This document shows, in pieces, positions 18,495 to 26,930 of a DNA stretch of 64,000 nt. How positions within the stretch are numbered: the first letter of the stretch is position 1; each line of letters starts with the position of its first letter. A program made the translations under genes and the position numbers. The notes below the pieces were generated by a model. That model had not been told where the DNA came from and ran no database searches. It worked only from the letters and a program-made list of their open reading frames with translations. The DNA is from Streptomyces fradiae ATCC 10745 = DSM 40063 (GTDB taxonomy: Bacteria > Actinomycetota > Actinomycetes > Streptomycetales > Streptomycetaceae), in the NCBI RefSeq assembly GCF_008704425.1, contig NZ_CP023696.1, positions 3,884,501 to 3,948,500 of the forward strand, read 5' to 3'.

Positions 18495-18950
18495 ATGGAC
18501 GCCGTGGATAGGCAGCTCATCCAGGCTCTGCGCGAGAACGGCAGGGCCTCGTACGCCGAGCTGGGCCGCCTCGTGGGCCTCTCCGGGCCCTCCGTCACCG
18601 ACCGCATCAACCGCCTGGAGGCGGCCGGCGTCATCACCGGCTACCGCGCGACCGTCGACGCCGCCTCGCTGGGTCTGGGCGTCACGGCGCTGGTGGGCAT
18701 CTCCCTGTCCGACGCGGCCGACCACGAGGACGTGGCGCGGCGGCTGAAGGACCTCCAGGAGATCGAGGACTGCTGGTTCATCGCGGGCGACGACTCGTAC
18801 ATGCTCAAGGTCCGCGCCAGTGACGTGGACGGCCTGGAGAAGATCATCCGGCGGCTCTCCGGCACCAAGGGCGTCTCCCGCACCCGCACCACGATCGTGC
18901 TCTCCACCAAGTGGGAGAACCGCGTGGGCGAGCTGCCCGAGGAGGTCTGA
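18495..18950 (+). CDS. Lrp/AsnC family transcriptional regulator
   Basis: A 151-residue regulator. The N-terminal winged HTH (residues ~1-60: MDAVDRQLIQALRENGRASYAELGRLVGLS with recognition helix SVTDRINRLEAAGVI) is followed by a RAM/AsnC ligand-binding domain (about 65-140, including DCWFIAGDDSYMLKVRASDVDGLEKIIRRL). I start it at ATG 18495, 9 bp after GGAAGG; the ATG at 18477 would overlap that site. It precedes mqnE by 233 bp and diverges from a small gene. The amino-acid effector cannot be read from sequence. Confidence 0.92.
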   Translation: MDAVDRQLIQALRENGRASYAELGRLVGLSGPSVTDRINRLEAAGVITGYRATVDAASLGLGVTALVGISLSDAADHEDVARRLKDLQEIEDCWFIAGDDSYMLKVRASDVDGLEKIIRRLSGTKGVSRTRTTIVLSTKWENRVGELPEEV

Positions 18951-19110
18951 GCCCGGCGCCGCCCCGTCGGGGCCGGGGCCCCGGACTCCCGGCACCGAGC
19001 CCCGGCCCCGGCGCGGGGCGGACGGCCCCGGCGCGGGGCCCGGCGGCCCCGCGGGACGGCGCCGGTCCCGGTGGCGGTGGGTGCGTCCGTACGCCCCGGA
19101 GGCGGGGGAG

Positions 19111-19116
19111 TACGGT
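19111..19116 (+). promoter_or_regulatory. Candidate -10 element (TACGGT) for mqnE
   Basis: TANNNT hexamer 67 nt upstream of the mqnE ATG, in the gap after the Lrp/AsnC gene. No clear -35 box; assigned from position only. Confidence 0.35.
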
Positions 19117-19183
19117 GGACGGGGCCCGCAGGGCCGCAGGTGATGTTGGTGACGTTGGTCGAGGCAGTGGGAGGCGGAGCCGT

Positions 19184-20347
19184 ATGGACGCGGGGCTCAA
19201 GCGCGAGCTGGAGGAGAAGGTCCGGTCCGGGGAGCGGCTGACCCGCGAGGACGGCATCGCCCTGTACGAGTCGGACGACCTCGCCTGGCTGGGCGGCCTC
19301 GCCCACGAGGTGCGCACCCGCAAGAACGGCGACGTCGTGCACTTCAACGTCAACCGGCACCTGAACATGACCAACGTGTGCACGGCCTCGTGCGCCTACT
19401 GCTCGTTCCAGCGCAAGCCGGGCGAGAAGGACGCGTACACCATGCGCATCGAGGAGGCCGTCCGCCTCGCCAAGGCCATGGAGTCGGAGAACCTCACGGA
19501 GCTCCACATCGTCAACGGCCTCCACCCCAACCTGCCGTGGCGGTACTACCCGCGCTCCCTCAGCGAGCTGAAGAAGGCCCTGCCGAACGTCTCCCTGAAG
19601 GCGTTCACCGCCACCGAGATCCACCACTTCGAGAAGATCTCCGGCATGCCCGCCTCCGAGATCCTCGACGAGCTGATCGAGGCCGGTCTCGAGTCGCTGA
19701 CCGGCGGCGGCGCGGAGATCTTCGACTGGGAGGTCCGCCGGCACATCGTCGACCACGACACCCACTGGGAGGACTGGTCGCGCATCCACCGGCTGGCGCA
19801 CTCCAAGGGCCTCAAGACGCCGAGCACCATGCTGTACGGCCACATCGAGGAGCCCCGCCACCGCGTCGACCACGTGCTGCGCCTGCGCGAACTGCAGGAC
19901 GAGACGGGCGGCTTCCAGGTCTTCATCCCGCTGCGGTACCAGCACGACTTCGTGGACATGAAGGACGGCAAGATCCGCAACCGCCTCCAGGCCCGCACCA
20001 CCATGGCCACCGGAGCCGAGGCCCTGAAGACCTTCGCCGTCTCGCGCCTCCTCTTCGACAACGTGCCGCACGTGAAGGTCTTCTGGGTCATGCACGGCCT
20101 CCAGACCGCGCAGCTCGCCCTCCAGCACGGCGCGGACGACATGGACGGCTCGGTGGTCGAGTACAAGATCACGCACGACGCCGACAACTACGGCACGCCG
20201 AACAAGCTGACGCGCGACGACCTGCTGGAGCTGATCCGGGACGCCGGCTTCCGGCCGGTGGAGCGGAACACGCGGTACGAGGTCATCCGCGAGTACCCGG
20301 GTCCGGACGCCGACCGCCGCGAGTCCCCCCAGCCCATGCGCCTCTGA
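19184..20347 (+). CDS. mqnE: Aminofutalosine synthase (radical SAM)
   Basis: Radical SAM enzyme that joins 3-(1-carboxyvinyl)oxybenzoate (the MqnA product) to the adenosyl part of SAM to make 6-amino-6-deoxyfutalosine. The 387-residue protein has the 4Fe-4S motif CTASCAYCSF (CxxxCxxC) near residue 65. Other family segments are HIVNGLHPNLPW, FTATEIHHF, GGGAEIFDWEVRRHI, STMLYGHIE and FIPLRYQHDFVDM. The ATG at 19184 follows GGAGGCGGA with good spacing. It is paralogous to mqnC at 44098, as usual in this pathway. Confidence 0.96.
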   Translation: MDAGLKRELEEKVRSGERLTREDGIALYESDDLAWLGGLAHEVRTRKNGDVVHFNVNRHLNMTNVCTASCAYCSFQRKPGEKDAYTMRIEEAVRLAKAMESENLTELHIVNGLHPNLPWRYYPRSLSELKKALPNVSLKAFTATEIHHFEKISGMPASEILDELIEAGLESLTGGGAEIFDWEVRRHIVDHDTHWEDWSRIHRLAHSKGLKTPSTMLYGHIEEPRHRVDHVLRLRELQDETGGFQVFIPLRYQHDFVDMKDGKIRNRLQARTTMATGAEALKTFAVSRLLFDNVPHVKVFWVMHGLQTAQLALQHGADDMDGSVVEYKITHDADNYGTPNKLTRDDLLELIRDAGFRPVERNTRYEVIREYPGPDADRRESPQPMRL

Positions 20348-20469
20348 CCTCCGGACCGCGCCCTCACCCCGCGACCCGCGTGCTTCCGGCCGCCGGACCG
20401 CGCGCCTCTGGCCCCGCGGCCGGCCCGGCCGGGCCGCGGGGCGGCGCACGCGGGCCCGGCCGGACCCCC

Positions 20470-20475
20470 TATCGT
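20470..20475 (+). promoter_or_regulatory. -10 element (TATCGT) for a leaderless GNAT gene
   Basis: TATCGT ends 6 nt before the ATG at 20482, implying transcription initiates at the start codon. The GGAG between them is too close to act as a Shine-Dalgarno. Confidence 0.55.
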
Positions 20476-20481
20476 CGGAGC

Positions 20482-21057
20482 ATGGCGCTCGACTTCGTAC
20501 TGGACCCGCCCGTCGACCGGCAGCTGCGCGACGGCGTCCTCGCCCTGTGGACGGACGTCACCAACGCGGGCGGCGCCGTCGGCTTCGTCCCGCCCGTCAC
20601 CCCGGAGGACGTCCGCCCCCAGTGGGTGGAGCACCTCGCCGCGATGAGCGAGGGCCGCATGCGGCTGGTCGCCGGGTTCGAGGCGGACGGCTCCGTCGCC
20701 GCCACCGCGTTCATCACCTTCAACGCCCACCGCCTCATGAGCCACTGGGTGTGGCTGTACACGGTCATGGTCCACCCCCGCCACCACGGCAAGGGGTACG
20801 GCCGCGCCCTGCTCGCCGCCTGCGAGGACGCCGTACGGGACCTGAACCGCACCGGCCCGGCCTCCACCGACGGGGACGCCCCCGCGTACGGCCGCGACCG
20901 GATCGAGGCGATCCGGCTCACCTGCCGCGGCGGCCTCGGCCTGGAGCGGTTCTACGCGTCGTGCGGCTACAAGGAGGTCGGCCGCGTCCCGGACGCCATC
21001 CGGCTGGGCGACGGCGAGTACCGCGACGACATCGTCATGCTCCTCCCCCTGAACTGA
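20482..21057 (+). CDS. GNAT family N-acetyltransferase
   Basis: A 191-residue acyl-CoA-dependent acetyltransferase. The acetyl-CoA loop is VMVHPRHHGKGYGRALL (V-x-P-x-x-x-G-K-G-x-G, near residue 95), followed by a C-terminal strand around GLGLERFYASCGYKEVGRVPDAIRL. Substrate is unknown. It appears leaderless, so it has its own promoter after mqnE. Confidence 0.88.
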   Translation: MALDFVLDPPVDRQLRDGVLALWTDVTNAGGAVGFVPPVTPEDVRPQWVEHLAAMSEGRMRLVAGFEADGSVAATAFITFNAHRLMSHWVWLYTVMVHPRHHGKGYGRALLAACEDAVRDLNRTGPASTDGDAPAYGRDRIEAIRLTCRGGLGLERFYASCGYKEVGRVPDAIRLGDGEYRDDIVMLLPLN

Positions 21058-21129
21058 TCGATTCCGCCCGTGCTTCACTTGACGGGCGGATACCGCGGTA
21101 CGGAGTACGGAGAAGGAAGAAGGCCCATC

Positions 21130-21423
21130 GTGACCGCCACCACCAGGTCGAGAGCCACCCTCAAGTACACGCTCATGCGCTTCGGCGTCTTCGCCGGCTG
21201 CTTCGTCGTCCTGTACGCGCTGGTGTACTTCGGCCTCATCCCGCGCGGTCTCGGCGACTCCAACGCCCTGTGGGTGCTGCTGCTCTCCATCGTCGTGTCG
21301 GCGCCGCTCAGCTTCGTGCTGCTGCGCCGCCAGCGCGACGCGATGTCGCAGCAGATCGTCGAGACGGTCGGCAACGCCAAGGCCCGTCTGGAGGCCAACC
21401 GCACCCGCGAGGACGGCGTGTAG
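21130..21423 (+). CDS. DUF4229 domain small membrane protein
   Basis: A 97-residue protein with two transmembrane helices (about 15-40, LMRFGVFAGCFVVLYALVYFGL, and 48-68, LWVLLLSIVVSAPLSFVLL). A charged C-terminal helix follows (RRQRDAMSQQIVETV...). This matches the actinobacterial DUF4229 family. The GTG at 21130 follows GGAGAAGGAAGAAGG; an upstream in-frame ATG at 21070 is less likely. Function unknown. In the genera I recall, this gene often lies near menaquinone genes. Confidence 0.85.
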   Translation: MTATTRSRATLKYTLMRFGVFAGCFVVLYALVYFGLIPRGLGDSNALWVLLLSIVVSAPLSFVLLRRQRDAMSQQIVETVGNAKARLEANRTREDGV

Positions 21424-21540
21424 CAGCCGCCCGGCGCGGCGACGCGGACCGGGTCCCGCCCCGGCGCGGGGCGCCGCGTGACCCGCCCCGGCGGGCCGGA
21501 GCCCGACGGCCGGCCGCCGCCACCCGGGAGGGAAGCCCCC

Positions 21541-21620
21541 GAGGCCCAGAGGTCCCGAGGCCCAGAGGTCCCGAGGCCCAGAGGCCCCGAGGCCCAGAGG
21601 CCCCGAGGCCCAGGGGCTCC
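21541..21620. repeat. Five tandem copies of a 16-bp repeat
   Basis: GAGGCCCAGAGGTCCC and close variants occur at 21541, 21557, 21573, 21589 and 21605. The first two copies are identical, the third and fourth differ at one base, and the last is more degenerate. There are no spacers, so it is a minisatellite-type repeat and not a CRISPR array. Confidence 0.9.
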
Positions 21621-21720
21621 GCGGCCCCCAGGCACCCCGCCAGGCCCCCCGCCACGCCCCCTATAAGGTTCGTCACACCACCCGCGCCCCACGGCCCCCC
21701 ACCCACCCCCACCCCGGACC

Positions 21721-21755
21721 GGAATGCCTGCTCCCGGCCGGGGTGTTGGCATTCC
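21721..21755 (+). terminator. Stem-loop, probable terminator
   Basis: GGAATGCC (21721-21728) pairs with GGCATTCC (21748-21755). The loop contains a further CCCGGCCGGG palindrome, so a compact branched hairpin is possible. It probably insulates the leader-peptide promoter from upstream transcription. Confidence 0.5.
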
Positions 21756-21817
21756 CAGGCCGCGAGCCCCCACCCGCCTGTCAAAGAATGGCTTTGGGGT
21801 ACTCAAAGTTCAGGTGT

Positions 21818-21823
21818 TAACGT
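21818..21823 (+). promoter_or_regulatory. -10 element (TAACGT) for a leaderless leader peptide
   Basis: TAACGT ends 7 nt before the ATG at 21831, so the transcript should start at the initiation codon. A weak TTGGGG lies about 18 bp upstream (21794-21799). The surroundings are clearly less GC-rich than the flanks, as expected for a promoter. Confidence 0.6.
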
Positions 21824-21830
21824 TTCTCGC

Positions 21831-21944
21831 ATGAAGACCGCAGTGCGCCACCGCCACACGACCGCGAGCGTCCCGCTCGTGGCGCGCCTGCACGTCGATC
21901 TGTGCCTCTGCGCGTCCGCGGCCTGTTGTCGCCGCGTGGTCTGA
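21831..21944 (+). CDS. Cys-rich putative leader peptide (attenuator uORF)
   Basis: A 37-residue ORF ending RLHVDLCLCASAACCRRVV. The R-x-HVDL...C signature with terminal cysteines is that of actinobacterial leader peptides found before sulfur-metabolism genes. Four Cys codons fall within 9 codons (TGC, TGC, TGT, TGT), the last two in the codon that is rare in Streptomyces. It appears leaderless. It lies 157 bp before the DAACS symporter, on the same strand, with GC-rich hairpins in between. By analogy with cysteine-responsive uORF attenuation in mycobacteria, ribosome stalling at low Cys would expose the downstream gene; that is inference. Confidence 0.72.
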   Translation: MKTAVRHRHTTASVPLVARLHVDLCLCASAACCRRVV

Positions 21945-22101
21945 GCCCCGGCGGGCCCTCGGCCCCGCCCGCCCGACCCGCCGGCCCCGAGGCCGCGACG
22001 CCCCCGTGCGCGGGCGCCGCACGTCCCGCCGGCCGCGATCGTGGCCGTCCCACCCCGCAAGCCCCGTTCCGTACCCCTTCACGCCCTCCTGGAGTGTGTC
22101 C
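21945..22101 (+). promoter_or_regulatory. Probable attenuator region between leader and symporter
   Basis: GC-rich 157-nt segment with possible alternative stems. GGCCCTCGG (21954-21962) can pair, with one bulge, with CCGAGGCC (21987-21994). A local hairpin CGGCC-CCGA-GGCCG lies at 21982-21995. The segment ends in a GGAG (22091-22094) serving the symporter. Such mutually exclusive pairing is what a translation-coupled attenuator needs. I cannot fold it here, and GC-rich DNA offers many chance stems. Confidence 0.4.
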
Positions 22102-23418
22102 GTGTCCGCGCCCGCGTCCGCGCCCCCGCGCCGCATCCCCAAGGTGCCCTTCTGGGCCCAGATCGTCGCCGGTCTCGTCCTCGGCGTGATCCTCGGCTGG
22201 ATCACCCGCAGTTACGACGTCCAGTGGCTGTACACCACCCTCGACCAGGTCGGCCACATCTTCGTCCAGCTCCTGAAGCTGGCCGTGGCCCCGCTGGTCT
22301 TCTTCGCGATCCTGGTGTCCATCACCAACCTGCGGAAGGTCAACAACGCCGCCCGGCTGGCCACCCGCACCCTGCTCTGGTTCATGATCACGTCGCTGAT
22401 CGCGGTCGTCATCGGCCTCGTCCTCGGCCTGCTCACCAACCCCGGCGCGGGCACCGGCCTGACGCCCAAGGACGGCAAGAAGCCGGAGAGCGCGGGCTCC
22501 TGGCTCGACTTCCTCACCGGCATCATCCCGACGGACGTCATCACGCCGTTCACCGAGCTGAACGTCCTCCAGATCGTGTTCATGGCCGCCGTCGCCGGCA
22601 TCGCCGCCCTCAAGCTCGGCGAGAAGGCCCAGCCGATCCTCACCCTCGCCGAGTCGGTCCTGGAGCTGCTCCAGAAGGCCCTGTGGTGGGTCATCCGCCT
22701 CGCCCCCGTCGGCACGGTCGGCCTCATCGGCTACGCCATCGCCGAGTACGGCTGGCACCTGATCGGCAAGTACGCGACCTTCACCGCCGACGTCTACATC
22801 GGCTGCGCCCTGGTCGTCTTCGGCGTGTACCCGCTGCTCCTGGCGACCGTCGCCAAGGTGAACCCGATCCACTTCTTCAAGGGCGCCTGGCCCGCCATCC
22901 AGCTGGCGTTCGTCTCCCGCTCCTCGGTCGGCACCATGCCGGTCACGGTCAAGGTCACCGAGCGCCTCGGCGTCCCGAAGGAGTACACCTCCTTCGCCGT
23001 CCCCTTCGGCGCCACCACCAAGATGGACGGCTGCGCCGCGATCTACCCGGCGCTCGCCGCGATCTTCATCGCGCAGATCTTCGGCGTCGAGCTGGGCGTC
23101 AAGGAGTACCTGCTGATCGCGCTGGTCTCGGTGATCGGCTCGGCCGCCACCGCGGGCCTCACCGGCGCCACGGTCATGCTGACGCTGACCCTCTCCACCC
23201 TGGGCCTGCCCCTGGAGGGCGTCGGCCTGCTCATGGCGATCGACCCGGTCCTCGACATGATGCGCACGGCCACCAACGTCGCCGGGCAGGCGCTCGTCCC
23301 GGTCGTCGTCGCGGCCCGCGAGAAGATCCTGGACCTGGACATGTACCACTCGGCGTCGGCCTCCCCGATCGACGACGTCGAGCCCCGCGAGAAGACCCCG
23401 GCCCCGGCCGCGGCCTGA
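22102..23418 (+). CDS. DAACS-family cation:dicarboxylate/amino-acid symporter
   Basis: Sodium- or proton-coupled transporter of 438 residues with about eight helices and two re-entrant loops. Family motifs: FVSRSSVGTMPVT (Ser-rich hairpin 1, near 275), PFGATTKMDGCA (the NMDGT-like unwound helix, near 302), the AGLTGATVML hairpin 2, and DPVLDMMRTATNVAGQ (substrate-binding helix 8). I use GTG 22102, 7 nt after GGAG, rather than 22096. Family members carry glutamate, C4-dicarboxylates or L-cystine (TcyP type). The Cys-rich leader upstream favours a cystine or other sulfur-compound substrate, as inference. Confidence 0.88.
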   Translation: MSAPASAPPRRIPKVPFWAQIVAGLVLGVILGWITRSYDVQWLYTTLDQVGHIFVQLLKLAVAPLVFFAILVSITNLRKVNNAARLATRTLLWFMITSLIAVVIGLVLGLLTNPGAGTGLTPKDGKKPESAGSWLDFLTGIIPTDVITPFTELNVLQIVFMAAVAGIAALKLGEKAQPILTLAESVLELLQKALWWVIRLAPVGTVGLIGYAIAEYGWHLIGKYATFTADVYIGCALVVFGVYPLLLATVAKVNPIHFFKGAWPAIQLAFVSRSSVGTMPVTVKVTERLGVPKEYTSFAVPFGATTKMDGCAAIYPALAAIFIAQIFGVELGVKEYLLIALVSVIGSAATAGLTGATVMLTLTLSTLGLPLEGVGLLMAIDPVLDMMRTATNVAGQALVPVVVAAREKILDLDMYHSASASPIDDVEPREKTPAPAAA

Positions 23419-23507
23419 CCCCGGCCGGGCCTGACCCCGCCCCGGCCGCGACCTGACCCCGCCCCCGGCCTGACCGCCCTTCCCGCGCGGCTCGGTCTCA
23501 CCGCGAA

Positions 23508-23542
23508 CGGCCCCGCCTCGGACGACATCCGGGGCGGGGCCG
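23508..23542. terminator. Bidirectional terminator between convergent genes
   Basis: CGGCCCCGCCTCGG (from 23508) pairs with CCGGGGCGGGGCCG (to 23542) around a 7-nt loop, about 14 bp with one G-T pair. It lies 90 bp after the symporter stop and 28 bp beyond the stop of the minus-strand FG-GAP gene. Confidence 0.75.
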
Positions 23543-23570
23543 CCCGCTTTCCATCCGGGGGCGGCGGGGC

Positions 23571-26500
23571 TCAGCCGATGGCGGTGTGCCCCGCCCAGGT
23601 GGTGTGCACGGCCGCCATCACGACGTAGAAGGCGTCCGGCACACTCAGCGACCCGCCCCCGGTCCGGCCGGGGTAGATCCGGACGTCGCCGTTCGCGAGC
23701 AGTGCCCACACGTCCGGCACGCCGTCGCCGTTCACGTCGGGTGTACCGGCGAGGACGGGGAAGTTGGTGCGCGACCAGGTCGAGGCGCCGTAGGTGTCGA
23801 GCTGCCCGGCCGATGAGGCCACGGTGGCGAGCGACGCGAAGTCCAGCCCGCCGGCCGCGGCGCTCCTGCCGTACCGCAGCTTCACCTGGCCGGCCGAGTT
23901 CTCCCGGAACACCAGGTCGGCCGCGCCGTCCCCGCCGAGGTTCACGAGCTGGACGAGGTCGCGCTCGGCCCACGCCTCGCCCGCCAGCTTGGTCGCCTTG
24001 GCGAAGCTGCCGCCGGTGTAGCCGGTGAAGGCCCACAGGTCACTGCCGGCGATCGCGAGCATGTCGGGCCGGCCGTCGCCCGTCACGTCGCCGGTGGAGA
24101 GGACCTGCCGGATCGTGGAGGTGGCCGGCGCCCCGGCGGGCAGCAGGACCTCGACGCGCTTGTGGACGTCGAAGCCGGAGTACCCGTCGCCCGGATACAG
24201 GTACAGCTTCCCGTCGGCCATGCGGGCCACGAGGTCCTGGACGCCGTCGCCCGGCAGCCAGTCGCCGTTGTGGGAGATGGACGCCCCGGCCCAGTAGCCG
24301 TTCGGCACGAGCTTCGCCGGGCCGTCCGCGGTGGTGTAGGCGGCGGGCATGCCGCGGTGCAGCCGGTCGGTGCCGAGGGTCTTCGGGTACAGCGCCAGGT
24401 TGCCCTCCGAGGTGATGGTGTAGACGTCGGGGACGTTGTCGCCGGTCACGTCCATCGGCTTGTCCAGGACGGGAGCGGGGCGGACGTAGAACTCGTACAC
24501 CCGCGCCTTGGAGATGTTGCCCGTGTTGTCCACGGCCCGGACGTACAGCACGCTCGGTCCGGCGTGGGGCGGCGAGAGCGAGACGATGGCCCGGCCCTCG
24601 CGCAGCGGATTGGGCGTCGCCTTCAGGTTGAAGGCGGTGTTGAAGCTGTACTGGTACTCCATGACGTCGGTCGAGCCGCCCGTCGAGAAGGTGAACAGGC
24701 CCGCCGTGCCGAACGGGACCGTGGACCAGACGGAGCCGTCGTCCTCAGCGGCGGGGAAGGCGTCGGAGGCGACCCCGGGGACCGCGGGCGCCGCGTGGTC
24801 GATCGTGATCTGGCAGGGAGCGGTGGTCCCCGCCGGGCCCCAGGCCGACTTGAGGCCGCTGGAGTCGACGGCGCGGGCCTGCCACGAGTACGACTTGCCG
24901 TTCGCGAACGACGTCCAGGGAATCGTGGCGTTGACCGTGCCCCTGCTGGTCGGCTCGAGGGCCGCGTTGTAGACGGTGGCGCCGCCGGTCTGCCACACGT
25001 GCAGGTCGACGGTGGCCAGGTCGCCGTTGGGATCGGTCGCGCTGACGACGAAGGTGATGTCGGAGCGGCCGACCACCGGGAAGGGCGACACGGTGTCGCA
25101 GGCGGTGCCGGGCGAGGTCCGCATCGAGGTGGCGGGCGGCTCGTTCGGCGGGTCGTTGTGGAGGACCTCGATGTACGGCGCGTTCTCGTTGTTCGTCGTG
25201 AACTTCTTCCAGGCGTGGGTGTCGCCCTCGTTCGCGGCGCGCAGGCCGAGGGTGAGGGCGCTCCAGCTCTTGCGGGACGCCTCCTGGGCGGCGGAGGTGA
25301 TGTCCATGGCGACCCACTTGTCCGGGCAGTCGGTGGTGTTGTACCCGTGCCCGTTGGTCTGGTCGTCCAGCAGCCGTATCCAGCTCGGCTGGGTGTTCCA
25401 CGTGGTGGAGGGGGAGATCGAGCTCGTCAGGTAGAGGTTGTACTGCCGCGACGCGCAGCCCCAGGAGTACGACTGAAGGGCGCGGAAGGACGCCTTCGAG
25501 ACGTTGCCGATGCCGGGCCCGAAGTCGAAGGTGAAGACGGAGCGGGAGAGGCCGCCGGAGTCGGCCTCGTAGCCGACGCGCGCCTCGTTCGAGCCGTCGT
25601 TGAAGTTCTGCCCGTTGAAGAAGCTGGAGTTCGGATACTTCTTGTACAGCAGCGTCCAGTTCTCCTGGCGGCCCTTGAACGAGGGGTCGACGAAGACCGG
25701 GTACACCGTGGCCGGGTCCTCCAGCATCCGGTCGTCGACGGTGACGTCGAGAGCGCCGCCGTCGCCGAGGGAGGCGCCGAGCACCGCGTCGCGGGTGCCG
25801 GGCTGCGGACCGGCGAGGCCGGGGAGGGCCAGCGAGGTGTCCCGCGCCTCCGGAGCGAGGGTGGGTGCCGGCTCCCCGAGGGTGGTCCTGACCGGACCTG
25901 CGGAGTCCCACATGTACGGGGTGGGGGCCGCCGCCAGCTCCTGGCCGGCCGCGTCGCGGGCGGTGACGGTCTTCGACACCGGGTCCATGGCGAAGGTCAG
26001 GCTGGGGGAGGACAGGCGGTAGCGGAGCCGGTCCAGGAGCGGGTCCTTCGCCGCCTGGCGATCCTTCACGACGAGCACGTGCGAGTAGCCGCTGTCGCGG
26101 GCGGTGAGCAGCAGGTCGATGCCGGGCCGGACGTCCTCGTACAGGGCGCGGGGGCCGTCGACCACGGGGGCGGGCAGGGGGCCCGGCCAGCGTACGACCA
26201 TCTCGTGGCCGCCGGTCGTGAAGCGGACCAGGTCGTTCCAGACGGTACCGTCACCGGTACCGGTACCTGTACCGGTACCGGTGCCCGCTGTGCCGCCGGC
26301 TCCCGTACCGCCGTCATCGGTCCGGCGGCCGTCGGCGGCCGGGGTCTCGGCGGCCGGGCCGTCCTCGGCCGTCAGGGCCGCCCGCAGGCGGGAGCGGGAC
26401 GCGCGGTCGGCTTCGCCTCCGCCCGCAGCGGCGGTGCCCGCGCTGAACAGGAGCGGGTCGTTGACCGCCACGGGCGCGTACCCGCCGGCCACCCGCCGCA

Positions 26501-26930
26501 GCGTCGTGTCGACGGGCTTCCACTCCCCGCCGACCCTGGCCCGGATCGCGTCGCTGAACGTACGGGTGCGCAGCATGCCGTCAGGCTGCGCCCAGGTCGT
26601 CGAGTTGGCCGTCCGCCGCCCCGTGACCTCGACGTCCGCACCGCTGCGCCGGGCCTTCCGCAGCGCCTCCGGTGCGGAGACCGGCTGCTCGGGCGACCGC
26701 TTCGCCTCCGTGCGGGGCGCGGGGTCCTCCGCCGGCCCGCGGTCGAGGCGCAGACCGACCGGCACGGCCACCGCGAGGGCCAGCAGCGCGGCGAGCGCCG
26801 CGTACCGGCCGCGCCGACGCGTGCGCCTCAATTCCCCTCCGGACAAAGGGCTAACCGGTGCGGTGGCGGTTTCGTCCCGCTTTCCCGGCGGTGAACTGGC
26901 GGTGTTCTCGGCGGCCTTCGAGGCGTCCAT
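23571..26930 (-). CDS. Large exported FG-GAP/VCBS-repeat protein with DNRLRE-like domain
   Basis: A 1119-residue surface protein. Start ATG 26930 follows AAAGGGAG. A basic cytoplasmic head and one transmembrane helix (residues ~45-65, AALAALLALAVAVPVGL) are followed by an N-terminal region with GEWKPVDTTLRR. Next come a Thr/Gly linker (GTGTGTGTGDG, from GGTACC repeats near 26248-26285), a DNRLRE-like domain around SRSVFTFDFGPG, and an Fn3-like segment. Last are five FG-GAP/VCBS repeats (VTGDNVPDVY, GDGVQDLVAR, VTGDGRPDML, LGGDGAADLV, VNGDGVPDVW) that should form a calcium-binding beta-propeller. It diverges from the RHS toxin gene and resembles proteins that neighbour RHS genes in Streptomyces. 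Role unknown. Confidence 0.82.
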   Translation of the reverse strand: MDASKAAENTASSPPGKRDETATAPVSPLSGGELRRTRRRGRYAALAALLALAVAVPVGLRLDRGPAEDPAPRTEAKRSPEQPVSAPEALRKARRSGADVEVTGRRTANSTTWAQPDGMLRTRTFSDAIRARVGGEWKPVDTTLRRVAGGYAPVAVNDPLLFSAGTAAAGGGEADRASRSRLRAALTAEDGPAAETPAADGRRTDDGGTGAGGTAGTGTGTGTGTGDGTVWNDLVRFTTGGHEMVVRWPGPLPAPVVDGPRALYEDVRPGIDLLLTARDSGYSHVLVVKDRQAAKDPLLDRLRYRLSSPSLTFAMDPVSKTVTARDAAGQELAAAPTPYMWDSAGPVRTTLGEPAPTLAPEARDTSLALPGLAGPQPGTRDAVLGASLGDGGALDVTVDDRMLEDPATVYPVFVDPSFKGRQENWTLLYKKYPNSSFFNGQNFNDGSNEARVGYEADSGGLSRSVFTFDFGPGIGNVSKASFRALQSYSWGCASRQYNLYLTSSISPSTTWNTQPSWIRLLDDQTNGHGYNTTDCPDKWVAMDITSAAQEASRKSWSALTLGLRAANEGDTHAWKKFTTNNENAPYIEVLHNDPPNEPPATSMRTSPGTACDTVSPFPVVGRSDITFVVSATDPNGDLATVDLHVWQTGGATVYNAALEPTSRGTVNATIPWTSFANGKSYSWQARAVDSSGLKSAWGPAGTTAPCQITIDHAAPAVPGVASDAFPAAEDDGSVWSTVPFGTAGLFTFSTGGSTDVMEYQYSFNTAFNLKATPNPLREGRAIVSLSPPHAGPSVLYVRAVDNTGNISKARVYEFYVRPAPVLDKPMDVTGDNVPDVYTITSEGNLALYPKTLGTDRLHRGMPAAYTTADGPAKLVPNGYWAGASISHNGDWLPGDGVQDLVARMADGKLYLYPGDGYSGFDVHKRVEVLLPAGAPATSTIRQVLSTGDVTGDGRPDMLAIAGSDLWAFTGYTGGSFAKATKLAGEAWAERDLVQLVNLGGDGAADLVFRENSAGQVKLRYGRSAAAGGLDFASLATVASSAGQLDTYGASTWSRTNFPVLAGTPDVNGDGVPDVWALLANGDVRIYPGRTGGGSLSVPDAFYVVMAAVHTTWAGHTAIG

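Larger units (their letters stand above)
21424..21830. other. Intergenic region with tandem repeat, hairpin and leader promoter
   Basis: No gene is supported from 21424 to 21830. It contains a 16-bp tandem repeat (21541-21620), a strong hairpin (21721-21755), and the promoter of the Cys-rich leader peptide at its right end. Confidence 0.6.

Noticed and set aside
21541..21620. Regular repeat array that might suggest a CRISPR
   Set aside because: The 16-bp units are directly joined with no unique spacers and no cas genes lie nearby; it is a tandem minisatellite.
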